DNA of 9,191 nucleotides, from the NCBI GenBank assembly GCA_934567745.1, contig CAKTJM010000074.1, forward strand, positions 1 through 9,191, in the 5' to 3' direction. The DNA comes from an uncultured Eubacteriales bacterium. Lineage in GTDB: Bacteria > Bacillota > Clostridia > Oscillospirales > Oscillospiraceae. Shown one piece after another: positions 1 to 6,480 of this stretch; position 1 is the first letter of the stretch, and each line of letters starts with the position of its first letter. The position numbers were made by a program, and so were the translations under genes. Under the pieces are notes generated by a model. It saw only the letters and a list, made by a program, of their open reading frames with translations. It searched no databases and had not been told where the DNA came from.

Positions 1-27
1 CTTTGCTGTTTTTTCGCTCATATATGT

Positions 28-69
28 TCGAGACCCAGTCTGCTCCTGATTACAATCTGGGTTCCTCGA
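28..69 (+). repeat. Imperfect inverted repeat upstream of a terminator
   Basis: The arms TCGAGACCCAG (28-38) and CTGGGTTCCTCGA (57-69) pair with a two-base bulge. A second, mutually exclusive pairing also exists: CAGTCTG (36-42) with CAGACTG (70-76), which touches the base of the terminator stem beginning at 76. This may be the 3' end of a structured RNA or mRNA tail transcribed from the left of the window. I do not recognise an RNA family. A T-run at 9-14 could be the tail of another terminator whose stem lies outside the window. Confidence 0.3.
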
Positions 70-75
70 CAGACT

Positions 76-112
76 GCGAGCCGCCGGGCATTTGCCCGGC
101 GGCTCGCGTTTT
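76..112 (+). terminator. Rho-independent terminator of a plus-strand unit to the left
   Basis: A perfect 14-bp GC-rich stem (76-89 with 94-107) has a four-base loop and is followed by GTTTT. The T-tract is only on the plus strand, so it should end a transcript entering from the left. It also lies 20 nt beyond the stop of the minus-strand ATPase gene. In that direction no T-tract follows the stem, so it would be at most a weak terminator for the dpp operon. Confidence 0.65.
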
Positions 113-126
113 ATGTTCGCGTCGCC

Positions 127-1104
127 TCACGCCCGCCCGTCCTCGGACAGATGACAGGCGGCCCAGTGGTCCGGGCCGACCTGGCGGAGGGCGGGGGCCT
201 CGCGGCGGCACCGCTCGTTGGCATACGGACAGCGCGTGTGGAAGCGGCACCCGGCCGGGGGCGCGGTGGGGCTGGGCAGGTCGCCGGTGAGGACCATCCG
301 CTCGCGCCGACCGCCGCCGATCGTGGGGATGGCGGAGATGAGCGCCTGGGTGTACGGGTGGCGCGGATCGCGGTACAGCTCCGCCGCCGGGGCCAGCTCG
401 ACGAGCTTGCCCAGATACATCACGCCGATGCGGCGGCAGCAGTGCTCGACGACGCTGAGGTCGTGGGAGATGAAGAGATAGGTCAGGTCCAGCTTCCGTT
501 GCAGCTCGTCGAGCAGGTTGATGACCTGCGCCTGGATCGACACGTCCAGCGCGGAGACCGGCTCGTCGCAGACGATCAGCTGCGGATGCAGGGCCAGCGC
601 CCGGGCGATGCCCACGCGCTGCTTCTGCCCGCCGGACAGCTCGTGGGGATAGCGCGTGAGGTAGGTCTGGGACAGGCCGACCATGTCGCACAGCTCCGCG
701 GCCCGCTCGCGCCGCTCGGCCGGTCCGTACAGCCCGTGGATCTCATACGGCTCCGTCAGGATGTCGAGCACCCGGCGGCGGGGGTCCAGGCAGGACGAGG
801 GGTCCTGGAAAATCATCTGCGCCTTGCAGCGGAAGCGGCGCAGCTCGTCGCCCCTGAGCGTGGCGAGATCGGTCCCGTCGAAGACGATCTTCCCCTCCGT
901 GAGGGGCCACAGCCGCAGGAGGGCCTTGCCCAGGGTGGACTTGCCGCAGCCGGACTCGCCCACCAGCCCGAAGGTCTCGCCGCGGCGGATCGTGAGGTCG
1001 ATCCCGTCCACGGCGCGCAGGGGGACCTTCCTGCCGTCGGCCGTGCGGACCGTGAAATACTGCCGGACGCCCTCCATGCGGACCAGGACATCGTGTTCCA
1101 TCAT
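127..1104 (-). CDS. dppF: Peptide ABC transporter ATP-binding protein, DppF/OppF type
   Basis: This 325-residue cytoplasmic ATPase would power uptake of di- or oligopeptides (or nickel or similar ligands) through a DppBC/OppBC membrane pair. Visible motifs are Walker [10 protein letters not shown] (49-57), Q-loop Gln100, signature LSGGQ (156-160), Walker B LIVCDE (176-181) and H-loop His214. The C-terminal oligopeptide-transporter extension carries Cys286, 292, 299 and 317 (CX5CX6CX17C). The start was set at ATG 1104 because it overlaps the stop of the upstream ATPase gene as ATGA and has GGAG five bases upstream. An in-frame extension to 1182 lies inside that gene and was rejected. It is the second gene of a two-ATPase operon. 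No permease or binding protein is present here, so the substrate cannot be named; dpp versus opp is not resolved. Confidence 0.93.
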   Translation of the reverse strand: MMEHDVLVRMEGVRQYFTVRTADGRKVPLRAVDGIDLTIRRGETFGLVGESGCGKSTLGKALLRLWPLTEGKIVFDGTDLATLRGDELRRFRCKAQMIFQDPSSCLDPRRRVLDILTEPYEIHGLYGPAERRERAAELCDMVGLSQTYLTRYPHELSGGQKQRVGIARALALHPQLIVCDEPVSALDVSIQAQVINLLDELQRKLDLTYLFISHDLSVVEHCCRRIGVMYLGKLVELAPAAELYRDPRHPYTQALISAIPTIGGGRRERMVLTGDLPSPTAPPAGCRFHTRCPYANERCRREAPALRQVGPDHWAACHLSEDGRA

Positions 1105-2072
1105 GCTCGCTCCTCTCCGCGGAAGCACCGCACCTGCCGCCCGTCGGGGCGGTCTTCGAGGGTCGGCCGCTCCGTCCTGCACCGCTCCGTCGCATAGCGG
1201 CAGCGCGGGTGGAACCGGCAGCCCGAGGGCATGTCGCCCGCGTCGGGGACCATGCCCTCGATGACCGCGAGCCGGTCCCTTCCTTCACCCAGCTTCGGCA
1301 GGGCGGCGATCAGCCCCTCGGTGTACGGGTGCAGCGGCCGGTCGAAGAGCGCGCGGACGGGGGCGGTCTCGACGACCTCCCCGGCGTAGACGACGGCGAC
1401 GCGGTCGCAGAAGTCGTAGATGATGCCGAGGTCGTGGGTGATGAGGAGGACGCTCATGTCGCGGTCCCGCTTGATGCGCTTGAGCAGGTCCAGGATCTGC
1501 GCCTGGATGGTGACGTCGAGGGCCGTGGTCGGCTCGTCGGCGATCAGCAGCTGCGGGTCCCCGGCCAGGGCGATGGCGATCATCACGCGCTGGCGCATCC
1601 CGCCGGAGAGCTGGTGGGGGTACTCCTTGACCCGCTGGGCGGGGTCCGGGATGCCGCACAGGTCGAGCAGCTCGACGGCACGGGCCATGGCCTCCTTTTT
1701 CGTGGCCTTGCTGTGCAGCCGGACGCTCTCGGCGATCTGCTGCCCGACGGTGTGCATGGGGGCCAGGGAGGTCATCGGCTCCTGGAAGATCATCGCGATC
1801 TTGTCGCCGCGGACGCGCTGCATCTCGCGCTCGGAGAGCCGGAGCAGGTCGGTGCCCTCGAAGTCGATCGCGCCGCCGATGCGCGCGGTGGCGGGCGGCA
1901 GCAGGCGCATGATGGCCAGGGAGGTGACGCTCTTGCCGCTGCCGGACTCGCCGACGATGCCGAGGGCCTCCCGCCGTCCCAGGCTGAGGGAGAGGTCGGG
2001 GATGACCTCGACCTCCCCGCCGCCGCCGGCGAAGCGCACGTTCAAATGTCTGATCTGCAAAAGCTCGCTCAT
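1101..2072 (-). CDS. dppD: Peptide ABC transporter ATP-binding protein, DppD/OppD type
   Basis: This 323-residue ATPase is the partner of the DppF-like gene; the two normally form a heterodimer under the two permease subunits. It has Walker A GESGSGKS (41-48), Q-loop Gln97, signature LSGGMRQ (155-161, the Met-Arg variant usual for DppD/OppD), Walker B LLIADE (175-180) and H-loop His213. Four C-terminal cysteines (285, 291, 298, 316) have the same spacing as in its partner. The start is ATG 2072, which has GGGAGG seven bases upstream. An earlier in-frame ATG at 2120 sits only about 6 nt after the predicted transcription start, so its purine stretch would not be in the mRNA. This is the first gene of its operon and has its own promoter. 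The permease genes usually found alongside are absent. Confidence 0.93.
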   Translation of the reverse strand: MSELLQIRHLNVRFAGGGGEVEVIPDLSLSLGRREALGIVGESGSGKSVTSLAIMRLLPPATARIGGAIDFEGTDLLRLSEREMQRVRGDKIAMIFQEPMTSLAPMHTVGQQIAESVRLHSKATKKEAMARAVELLDLCGIPDPAQRVKEYPHQLSGGMRQRVMIAIALAGDPQLLIADEPTTALDVTIQAQILDLLKRIKRDRDMSVLLITHDLGIIYDFCDRVAVVYAGEVVETAPVRALFDRPLHPYTEGLIAALPKLGEGRDRLAVIEGMVPDAGDMPSGCRFHPRCRYATERCRTERPTLEDRPDGRQVRCFRGEERA

Positions 2073-2132
2073 CCCGGTCCCTCCCACGCCGCCGGTCCGG
2101 CGGGCGCGCGTCCGCATCATGATAGTCCCCTC

Positions 2133-2161
2133 ATTCTATCGCAGTCGGCCGGGTTTTTCAA
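2133..2161 (-). promoter_or_regulatory. Sigma-A promoter of the dppD-dppF operon
   Basis: The -35 TTGAAA (2156-2161) and -10 TAGAAT (2133-2138) are separated by exactly 17 bp; each matches consensus at five of six positions. Transcription should start near 2126, giving a leader of about 54 nt before the ATG at 2072. It follows the queT terminator directly, so the ATPase pair is transcribed independently. Confidence 0.8.
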
Positions 2162-2204
2162 TACGGAACGCGCGATCCGACGCAGGGGCGGCGGGCCGCG
2201 GCGC

Positions 2205-2243
2205 AAAAAAGCACCACGGGCCGTGCGCTGCGGCTCGTGGTGC
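2205..2243 (-). terminator. Rho-independent terminator after queT
   Basis: On the minus strand an eight-pair stem, GCACCACG with CGTGGTGC, extends through one mismatch into GCCG/CGGC and is followed by six T (2205-2210). It begins seven bases after the queT stop codon. It separates queT from the dpp operon. Confidence 0.92.
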
Positions 2244-2249
2244 GGAAGA

Positions 2250-2768
2250 TCAGGAACGTCGCTCCGCCGGGATCCAGGGGACGAGGGAGGCGACCTTTGG
2301 CAGCTTTTTCAGGAGCAGGCCGCCCAGCAGGAAGCAGACGACGGCCTCGCCCAGCCCGACCCAGAGGGCGTTGACGGCGAAGAGGGGCCAGAAGCCCGAC
2401 CCGAAGCCGACCTCGTACCAGGCCAGCTCGCCGCCGACGAGGATCATGTTGCAGAGGACGGGCGGCAGGGGGGCGAGCCTGGGGGACCGGACGCGCTCGG
2501 TCCACAGACCGGCGAGCAGGGTCGCGGCGGAGCCGACGATGAGGTCGACCAGGCCGAAGGGGCTGAGGAGATTGGCCACCAGGCAGCCCGCGAACAGGCC
2601 GACGGCGGTGCCCGGGAAGAGCCAGGGCAGGACGGTGAGGGCCTCGGAGAGCCGGAACTGGACCGGTCCGTAGGCGAGTCCCATCAGGGACGAGAGGAGC
2701 GTGAGAGCGGCGTAGGCCGCCCCGAGGATCCCCGCCAGGGCGAGGGTCCGGGTCTTAGCGTTGCGCAT
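2250..2768 (-). CDS. queT: QueT-family ECF transporter substrate-binding (S) component
   Basis: This 172-residue, almost wholly hydrophobic membrane protein belongs by motif to the QueT (COG4708/DUF988) family. Family members are S components that capture a queuosine precursor, probably preQ1, and work with a shared energy-coupling (EcfAA'T) module. Family-like signatures are YGPVQFRLSEALTVLP at 33-48, GLVDLIVGSAATLL at 72-85, PVLCNMILVGGELAW at 103-117 and VGLGEAVVC at 137-145. Five or six membrane segments are plausible, with a basic C-terminal tail. The ATG at 2768 is preceded by AGGAGG ten bases upstream. It is a single-gene unit with its own promoter, a long leader and an immediate terminator. 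No ECF module genes are in the window, which is normal for group II ECF systems. Queuosine-precursor specificity is family knowledge; nothing in the sequence proves it. Confidence 0.88.
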   Translation of the reverse strand: MRNAKTRTLALAGILGAAYAALTLLSSLMGLAYGPVQFRLSEALTVLPWLFPGTAVGLFAGCLVANLLSPFGLVDLIVGSAATLLAGLWTERVRSPRLAPLPPVLCNMILVGGELAWYEVGFGSGFWPLFAVNALWVGLGEAVVCFLLGGLLLKKLPKVASLVPWIPAERRS

Positions 2769-2866
2769 GTGCGATGTGCCTCCTGTTTTGGTGTTTAGAG
2801 CGCGGCGCGCTACCGCGCAGCGGCGGGCCGGGGCCTCGCCGGTTGGACCGGATCAGTGACCAGTCA
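2769..2866 (-). promoter_or_regulatory. Structured queT leader, candidate preQ1 riboswitch
   Basis: From the predicted transcription start near 2866 to the queT ATG there are about 98 nt with clear folding potential. CCGGT/ACCGG (2847-2851 with 2839-2843) has a three-base loop. A GC-rich hairpin pairs 2813-2818 with 2800-2805. Next come an A/C-rich stretch and the AGGAGG ribosome site at 2779-2784. queT genes of Firmicutes are often controlled by preQ1 riboswitches (classes I, II and III), and class III is reported ahead of queT in gut Clostridia. I could not match a class consensus by eye, so the identity is inferred from gene context and leader length. Confidence 0.42.
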
Positions 2867-2872
2867 AGAGAG

Positions 2873-2901
2873 AGGATACCACAACTGCGCCCCGCTGCCA
2901 A
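2873..2901 (-). promoter_or_regulatory. Probable sigma-A promoter of queT
   Basis: The -35 TTGGCA (2896-2901, five of six) and -10 TATCCT (2873-2878, four of six) are 17 bp apart. The predicted start near 2866 gives a leader long enough for a riboswitch. The -35 lies inside a small inverted repeat (2892-2896 with 2901-2905). Confidence 0.55.
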
Positions 2902-2927
2902 GCGGCGGGCTGCACAGGATCTGAGCG

Positions 2928-3097
2928 GTCGAAAAAACCCTACGGGGCTTTTCGACGGGGCAACAGCCCACTACGCGCACTCCTCGCCCGCCGACGGCGG
3001 ACGACTCGCACACTCGTGGGCTGAGATGTATTTTCTCCGGCGCACATGTCGCCGGAGAAAATGATTGGACCCCATCTCGCGCCTGTAGGCGCGAGAT
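2928..3097. repeat. Tandem array of perfect inverted repeats between queT and fic
   Basis: This stretch holds no believable gene but carries consecutive palindromes. The first is GTCGAAAA/TTTTCGAC (2928-2935 with 2949-2956) enclosing CCC/GGG. The second is an 8-bp pairing CAGCCCAC/GTGGGCTG (2964-2971 with 3016-3023), which encloses a hairpin CCGCC/GGCGG (2988-2992 with 2996-3000). The third is a 12-bp stem TTTTCTCCGGCG/CGCCGGAGAAAA (3031-3042 with 3050-3061). The fourth is a 10-bp stem ATCTCGCGCC/GGCGCGAGAT (3074-3083 with 3088-3097) around TGTA. None is followed by a T-tract that would make it an ordinary terminator. It could be a structured non-coding RNA or a palindromic repeat element. 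The strand of any transcript is unknown. Confidence 0.6.
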
Positions 3098-3159
3098 CAG
3101 AGTCTTCTAAACATCGGCCGCGATGCTCGACGGGCCCTCGATGGGCGCAGGATCTCCCC

Positions 3160-3188
3160 TTGTTTTTCCCCTCGCTTTATGATAAGGT
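3160..3188 (+). promoter_or_regulatory. Probable extended -10 promoter of fic
   Basis: TTGTTT (3160-3165) and TAAGGT (3183-3188) are 17 bp apart, and the -10 is preceded by TG at 3180-3181 as in extended -10 promoters. The -10 matches consensus poorly (three of six). The predicted start near 3195 gives a leader of about 24 nt to the fic ATG. No other -35/-10 pair was convincing. Confidence 0.45.
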
Positions 3189-3218
3189 GGGACGAGATCA
3201 TGGAAGGAGGCGGTGCAG

Positions 3219-3824
3219 ATGGTGTTGGAGAACGTCCTGGGCATCACGGACCCCGTGGAGCTGGCGCGCACGGAGGAACGGCTGAGCAAGAAGCGCGCCC
3301 GCGAGCTCTTCGAGACCGGCGCGCTGGATGCGCTGGCCCCCGGCAGCGCCGCGGCCCTGCGCGCGATCCATCGGGCGCTCTTCTGCGACCTGTACGCCTT
3401 CGCCGGGGCGATCCGGACCGTGGACCTGGCGAAGGGGCACTTCCGCTTCGCCTCCGTGCTGTATCTGGACGCCGCCCTGGCCAGCATCGAGCGGATGCCG
3501 CAGGGGACCTTCGACGAGATCGTCGAGAAGTACGTCGAGATGAACGTCGCCCACCCCTTCCGCGAGGGCAACGGCCGCAGCGGCCGGATCTGGCTGGACG
3601 GGATGCTCAAGGCCGCCCTGGGCCAGGTCGTGGACTGGAGCCGGGTGGACCGGGAGGACTACCTCCTCGCCATGGAGCGCAGCCCCGTGCGGGACCTGGA
3701 GCTGAAGCACCTGCTCCGCGGCGCGCTGACCGACCGGATCGACGACCGCGAGGTCTTCATGAAGGGCATCGACCGCAGCTACGCCTACGAGGGCTACGCC
3801 GCCTACGAGACCGGCTCGCTCTGA
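3219..3824 (+). CDS. fic: Class III Fic-domain protein AMP-transferase (self-inhibited)
   Basis: This 201-residue cytoplasmic enzyme would transfer AMP from ATP to hydroxyl side chains of target proteins. The Fic signature HPFREGNGRSGR (112-123) is complete, including the catalytic His112, Glu116 for metal and Arg123 for phosphate binding. Near the C terminus SYAYEGY (187-193) fits the inhibitory-helix motif [S/T]xxxE[G/N], with Glu191 as the blocking glutamate. That arrangement defines class III Fic proteins such as Neisseria NmFic, which are of similar size and are regulated by oligomer state and self-AMPylation. The ATG at 3219 was chosen because GGAAGGAGG ends eight bases upstream; a GTG at 3213 would be only two bases from it. 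It is a single-gene unit with its own promoter and terminator and no antitoxin beside it, which fits built-in inhibition. Cellular targets are unknown; class III members studied elsewhere act on gyrase/topoisomerase IV. Confidence 0.93.
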   Translation: MVLENVLGITDPVELARTEERLSKKRARELFETGALDALAPGSAAALRAIHRALFCDLYAFAGAIRTVDLAKGHFRFASVLYLDAALASIERMPQGTFDEIVEKYVEMNVAHPFREGNGRSGRIWLDGMLKAALGQVVDWSRVDREDYLLAMERSPVRDLELKHLLRGALTDRIDDREVFMKGIDRSYAYEGYAAYETGSL

Positions 3825-3850
3825 GCCATCCATATCGGACCCAGACGCAG

Positions 3851-3885
3851 AAAATGGGCAGGACCATGACGGTCCTGCCCTTTTT
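3851..3885. terminator. Bidirectional terminator between fic and spoIIE
   Basis: A perfect 10-bp stem GGGCAGGACC/GGTCCTGCCC (3856-3865 with 3871-3880) is followed by TTTTT on the plus strand. It is preceded by AAAA at 3851-3854, so ATTTT follows the stem on the minus strand. It sits between two convergent genes and can serve both. Confidence 0.92.
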
Positions 3886-3937
3886 GAGTGGTCCGAGGTA
3901 AACCAATGAGATGCCGGCGATCGGCATGATCGGGCGA

Positions 3938-6271
3938 TCAGGAGGGGGCGCGGTGAGGGCGCGGCTCCCGCGCCCGCTCGAGGTGGACCGCGATCACCGT
4001 CGCGTCGTCCTCGCGCGCGTGGCGCTGCTCGGCCTGGCCGATCAGCCGCCCCGCCAGGTCGCCGGGGCTCTCGCCCTCGTACCCGGCCAGCAGGTCCCGG
4101 ACCCAGCCGTCGTCGCGCCCGCAGAGGACGCCGTCGGTCATGAGGACGATCCAGTCCCCCGCCGCGCCCTTGAACTGGTGCACGTCCGCGCGGGAGCCCT
4201 CCCCCGCCGTCGTGCCCGCCGGGAGGGACGTGCCCGCCGCACAGCGGATCTGCCGCACCCGGCGCAGATAGGTCGGCGCGGCCCCCTGCTTGCACACGCG
4301 GCACCGGCCGGTGAAGAGATCGACCGCCAGCAGGTCCACCGTCGTGCTCCCCGCGCCGCGCAGGGCCAGGGCCGCCGCCACCGTCTCCAGGGCGGGCTCC
4401 GGCTCCATCCCGGCGCGCAGGAAGCTCTCGATCAGGCCCGCCGCCCGGCGGCTCTCGTCCCGGGCCTCGGGGCCGCTGCCCATGCCGTCGCACAGGAGGA
4501 AGAACACCGTCCCGTCCTCCCGGCGGAACCACACGCCCGTGTCGCCGCTGACCTCCTCGCCCATGCGGGAGGCCCCGGCCACCGCCGCCGTCGCGCGGAA
4601 CGGCTCCGCCTGGGCGAAGCGCAGGCGGCCGTCCGCCTCCTCGCCCTCGCCCAGCGCGGTCCCCAGCACCTGGGACAGCTCGCGCCGGGCCGCCGGGGTG
4701 GTCAGCGCCCCGTCCGCCGGGACCTCCACCCGCAGGTGCCCCTGCCGGTCATAGTACACCGTCCCGCCGTCCAGGCCCAGGCTCCGCAGATAGGACCCCA
4801 GCCGCTCCTGCCGCGGCAGGTCCGGCGTCAGCTCCGCCGACAGCTCCGCCGCCGCGCCCTGGAGGTAGCGGTCGATCCGCTCGAATTGACTGCACAGCGC
4901 CAGACGGCTCTCCGCCGCCCGGCGGCGCTCCTGCCGACGGCGCAGGAAGGCCGTGAGCTGGCGGTTCGCCTCGGCCACGAAGGCCGGGAACTGCACGCAC
5001 CGCTCCGCGAACCGCGCCGGGAGGTCCGTGACCAGCACCCGGCCGCGGGCGAGCATCGCCTGCGTCGCGTCGTTGAGCGCCCCCCGCGTGGCCTCGTACT
5101 CCCGCTGCCAGCACGTCGTGCTCAGCACGCACTTGCGGCAGAGCCGGTCCGCCGTGCGGGTGAAGACCTCCGCCGGGTCCTCGGCGTTCGCGGTCGGGCG
5201 CAGGCCCACCTTCAGGCTGTCGCACAGCCCGTGGAACGCCGCCGAGAGCTCCTCCAGCCGCCGCGTGGCGGCCTGTCCGGCCCGCTCCGCCGCCTTCCCG
5301 TCCGTCAGGGCGCGCGGCCGCTCCTCCTCCGGCCCCGCCGGGAGCCGCAGCGGCAGGAGCACGAACGCCACCGCCGCCACCGTGGCCTCCAGCGGCAGGC
5401 CCTTGCCCACGCCGGTGCCCCAGGTCCACAGGACCGCGACCGAGGACGTGCCCGCGTACACCGCCGCCGCCAGGAGCTTCCGGTGGTCCTTGCACAAGCC
5501 GCACAGCAGCCCGGCCATGGCGTACACCATGCTGAAATACGGCGGCTCGCCCGAGGCCAGGTCCAGCGCCACCCCGGCGCAGGCCCCCGTCAGCACCCCG
5601 GCCCCCGGTCCGCGCCGGGCGCAGAGCATCACGCCGACCGCCGCCAGCAGCCGCCCGAGGGAGAAGGTCTCCAGCACCTGCACCCGTGCGAGCGACATCA
5701 GCAGCGTCGCGCCGAGCATCAGGACCCCGGCCTCCTGCCGGGCCGTGAGCCGCCGCAGGCCCTCGACCGTCTCCGGCCACTGGGTGAACAGGACCCTGTA
5801 GCACCACGCCGCCGCGCCGGTGAAGAGGACCTCCGTCACGAAATACACCAGGTCCGTCCCGTACCAGCCCGCGCCCGCCCGGGTGATGATGCCCGTCAGG
5901 GCGCTGAGCAGGCAGGCGATGCCGGGCATGAAGAAGGCCGTGCGGTACAGCCGCGTGTCGTAGAAGGCGAAGGCGACGGAATAGGTCAGGATCGCCGCCG
6001 CGGCGTAGCGCATCCCGTCGGTCAGCCCCTCCAGGCAGAGGTAGCCCAGCGCGGCCCCGGCCAGCGTGCAGAAGCCCGCCAGCCCCGACCCGGCCGCCGC
6101 GACCGCCGCCACGCCGAAGGGGGCGTACAGCCCGAAGATCTCCGCCCCCGCGAGCACCCCGCCCAGCAGGAAGCCCACGCCCGACTCCATCGCGCCCACG
6201 AGCGCCCGCTGTGAGAAGGCCGCCCGGTCCCAGTGCGGCAGCCGCCGTCTCGTGCCTGTCCTCGTCGCCAT
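3938..6271 (-). CDS. spoIIE: Stage II sporulation protein E, membrane PP2C-type phosphatase
   Basis: This 777-residue protein would dephosphorylate the anti-anti-sigma factor SpoIIAA at the asymmetric septum and so release sigma-F in the forespore. Residues about 24-310 form a multi-spanning membrane region (about ten helices in the family). A central linker region, about 330-560, carries a cysteine group (Cys378, 381, 387) followed by Trp. The C-terminal PP2C domain, about 570-765, has the metal-binding motifs CDGMGSG (594-600, Asp595), MTDGV (711-715) and EDDATVI (754-760). It is close to the Bacillus protein (about 827 residues), a little shorter. The start is ATG 6271, with GGAGGG six bases upstream; the ATG at 6277 touches that site directly and was rejected. 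All catalytic acidic residues I can locate are present, so the gene looks functional. It stands alone, as spoIIE usually does. Confidence 0.95.
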   Translation of the reverse strand: MATRTGTRRRLPHWDRAAFSQRALVGAMESGVGFLLGGVLAGAEIFGLYAPFGVAAVAAAGSGLAGFCTLAGAALGYLCLEGLTDGMRYAAAAILTYSVAFAFYDTRLYRTAFFMPGIACLLSALTGIITRAGAGWYGTDLVYFVTEVLFTGAAAWCYRVLFTQWPETVEGLRRLTARQEAGVLMLGATLLMSLARVQVLETFSLGRLLAAVGVMLCARRGPGAGVLTGACAGVALDLASGEPPYFSMVYAMAGLLCGLCKDHRKLLAAAVYAGTSSVAVLWTWGTGVGKGLPLEATVAAVAFVLLPLRLPAGPEEERPRALTDGKAAERAGQAATRRLEELSAAFHGLCDSLKVGLRPTANAEDPAEVFTRTADRLCRKCVLSTTCWQREYEATRGALNDATQAMLARGRVLVTDLPARFAERCVQFPAFVAEANRQLTAFLRRRQERRRAAESRLALCSQFERIDRYLQGAAAELSAELTPDLPRQERLGSYLRSLGLDGGTVYYDRQGHLRVEVPADGALTTPAARRELSQVLGTALGEGEEADGRLRFAQAEPFRATAAVAGASRMGEEVSGDTGVWFRREDGTVFFLLCDGMGSGPEARDESRRAAGLIESFLRAGMEPEPALETVAAALALRGAGSTTVDLLAVDLFTGRCRVCKQGAAPTYLRRVRQIRCAAGTSLPAGTTAGEGSRADVHQFKGAAGDWIVLMTDGVLCGRDDGWVRDLLAGYEGESPGDLAGRLIGQAEQRHAREDDATVIAVHLERAREPRPHRAPS

Positions 6272-6324
6272 CGTCATCCCTCCGAACTCATCCGAACCTA
6301 TCAGGATATGTCTCATGTGCCCCT

Positions 6325-6357
6325 ATCATACGGGAGGACGGCGGAAAAGATCGTCGG
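6325..6357 (-). promoter_or_regulatory. Possible spoIIE promoter region
   Basis: TATGAT at 6325-6330 is a good -10 (five of six), but no acceptable -35 is found at 17 bp. The Bacillus spoIIE promoter is sigma-A type with unusually long spacing and depends on Spo0A~P. Here CCGACG (6352-6357) lies at 21-bp spacing and CTCCGACGAT (6350-6359) only loosely resembles a Spo0A box. The activator-dependent reading is an inference. Confidence 0.28.
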
Positions 6358-6399
6358 AGCGTGTATGGCGCGGCGGAGATCTTTTCGCGCGAACCGCGC

Positions 6400-6439
6400 A
6401 AAAAACGCCCCATCCCGGCAAATGCGCCAGGATGGGGCG
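6400..6439 (-). terminator. Rho-independent terminator after the HD-decarboxylase gene
   Basis: On the minus strand CGCCCCATCC pairs with GGATGGGGCG (6430-6439 with 6406-6415). The stem continues through a T-G wobble into GGC/GCC around a six-base loop and is followed by six T (6400-6405). It starts about 40 nt after the stop codon. Confidence 0.92.
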
Positions 6440-6480
6440 TATCTCATGGGGTTTTGCTGTCGGATCGTCCGGAAGAGTGG

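Noticed and set aside
1..21. Possible minus-strand start (Met-Ser-Glu-Lys...) leaving the left edge
   Set aside because: Only seven codons are visible and there is no purine-rich ribosome site within 15 bases upstream.
28..60. GTTCGAGA-like segment suggesting a tRNA 3' end
   Set aside because: The bases before TTCGAGA do not pair with CCCAG as a T-stem, and no acceptor stem can be completed.
1209..2798. 529-codon plus-strand open frame across dppD and queT
   Set aside because: It crosses two real minus-strand genes and their terminator and promoter, and its translation is low-complexity.
3031..3061. 12-bp palindrome read as a terminator
   Set aside because: A bases, not T bases, follow the stem on both strands, so it lacks a terminator U-tract.
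2774..3064. 96-codon plus-strand frame between queT and fic
   Set aside because: It runs through the queT promoter and leader and the palindromes, lacks a ribosome site and shows no protein-like pattern.
3911..6214. 767-codon plus-strand open frame opposite spoIIE
   Set aside because: It is the antisense shadow of a gene with clear SpoIIE motifs. Its translation is Arg/Ala/Pro/Gln-rich with no domain, as expected in very GC-rich DNA.
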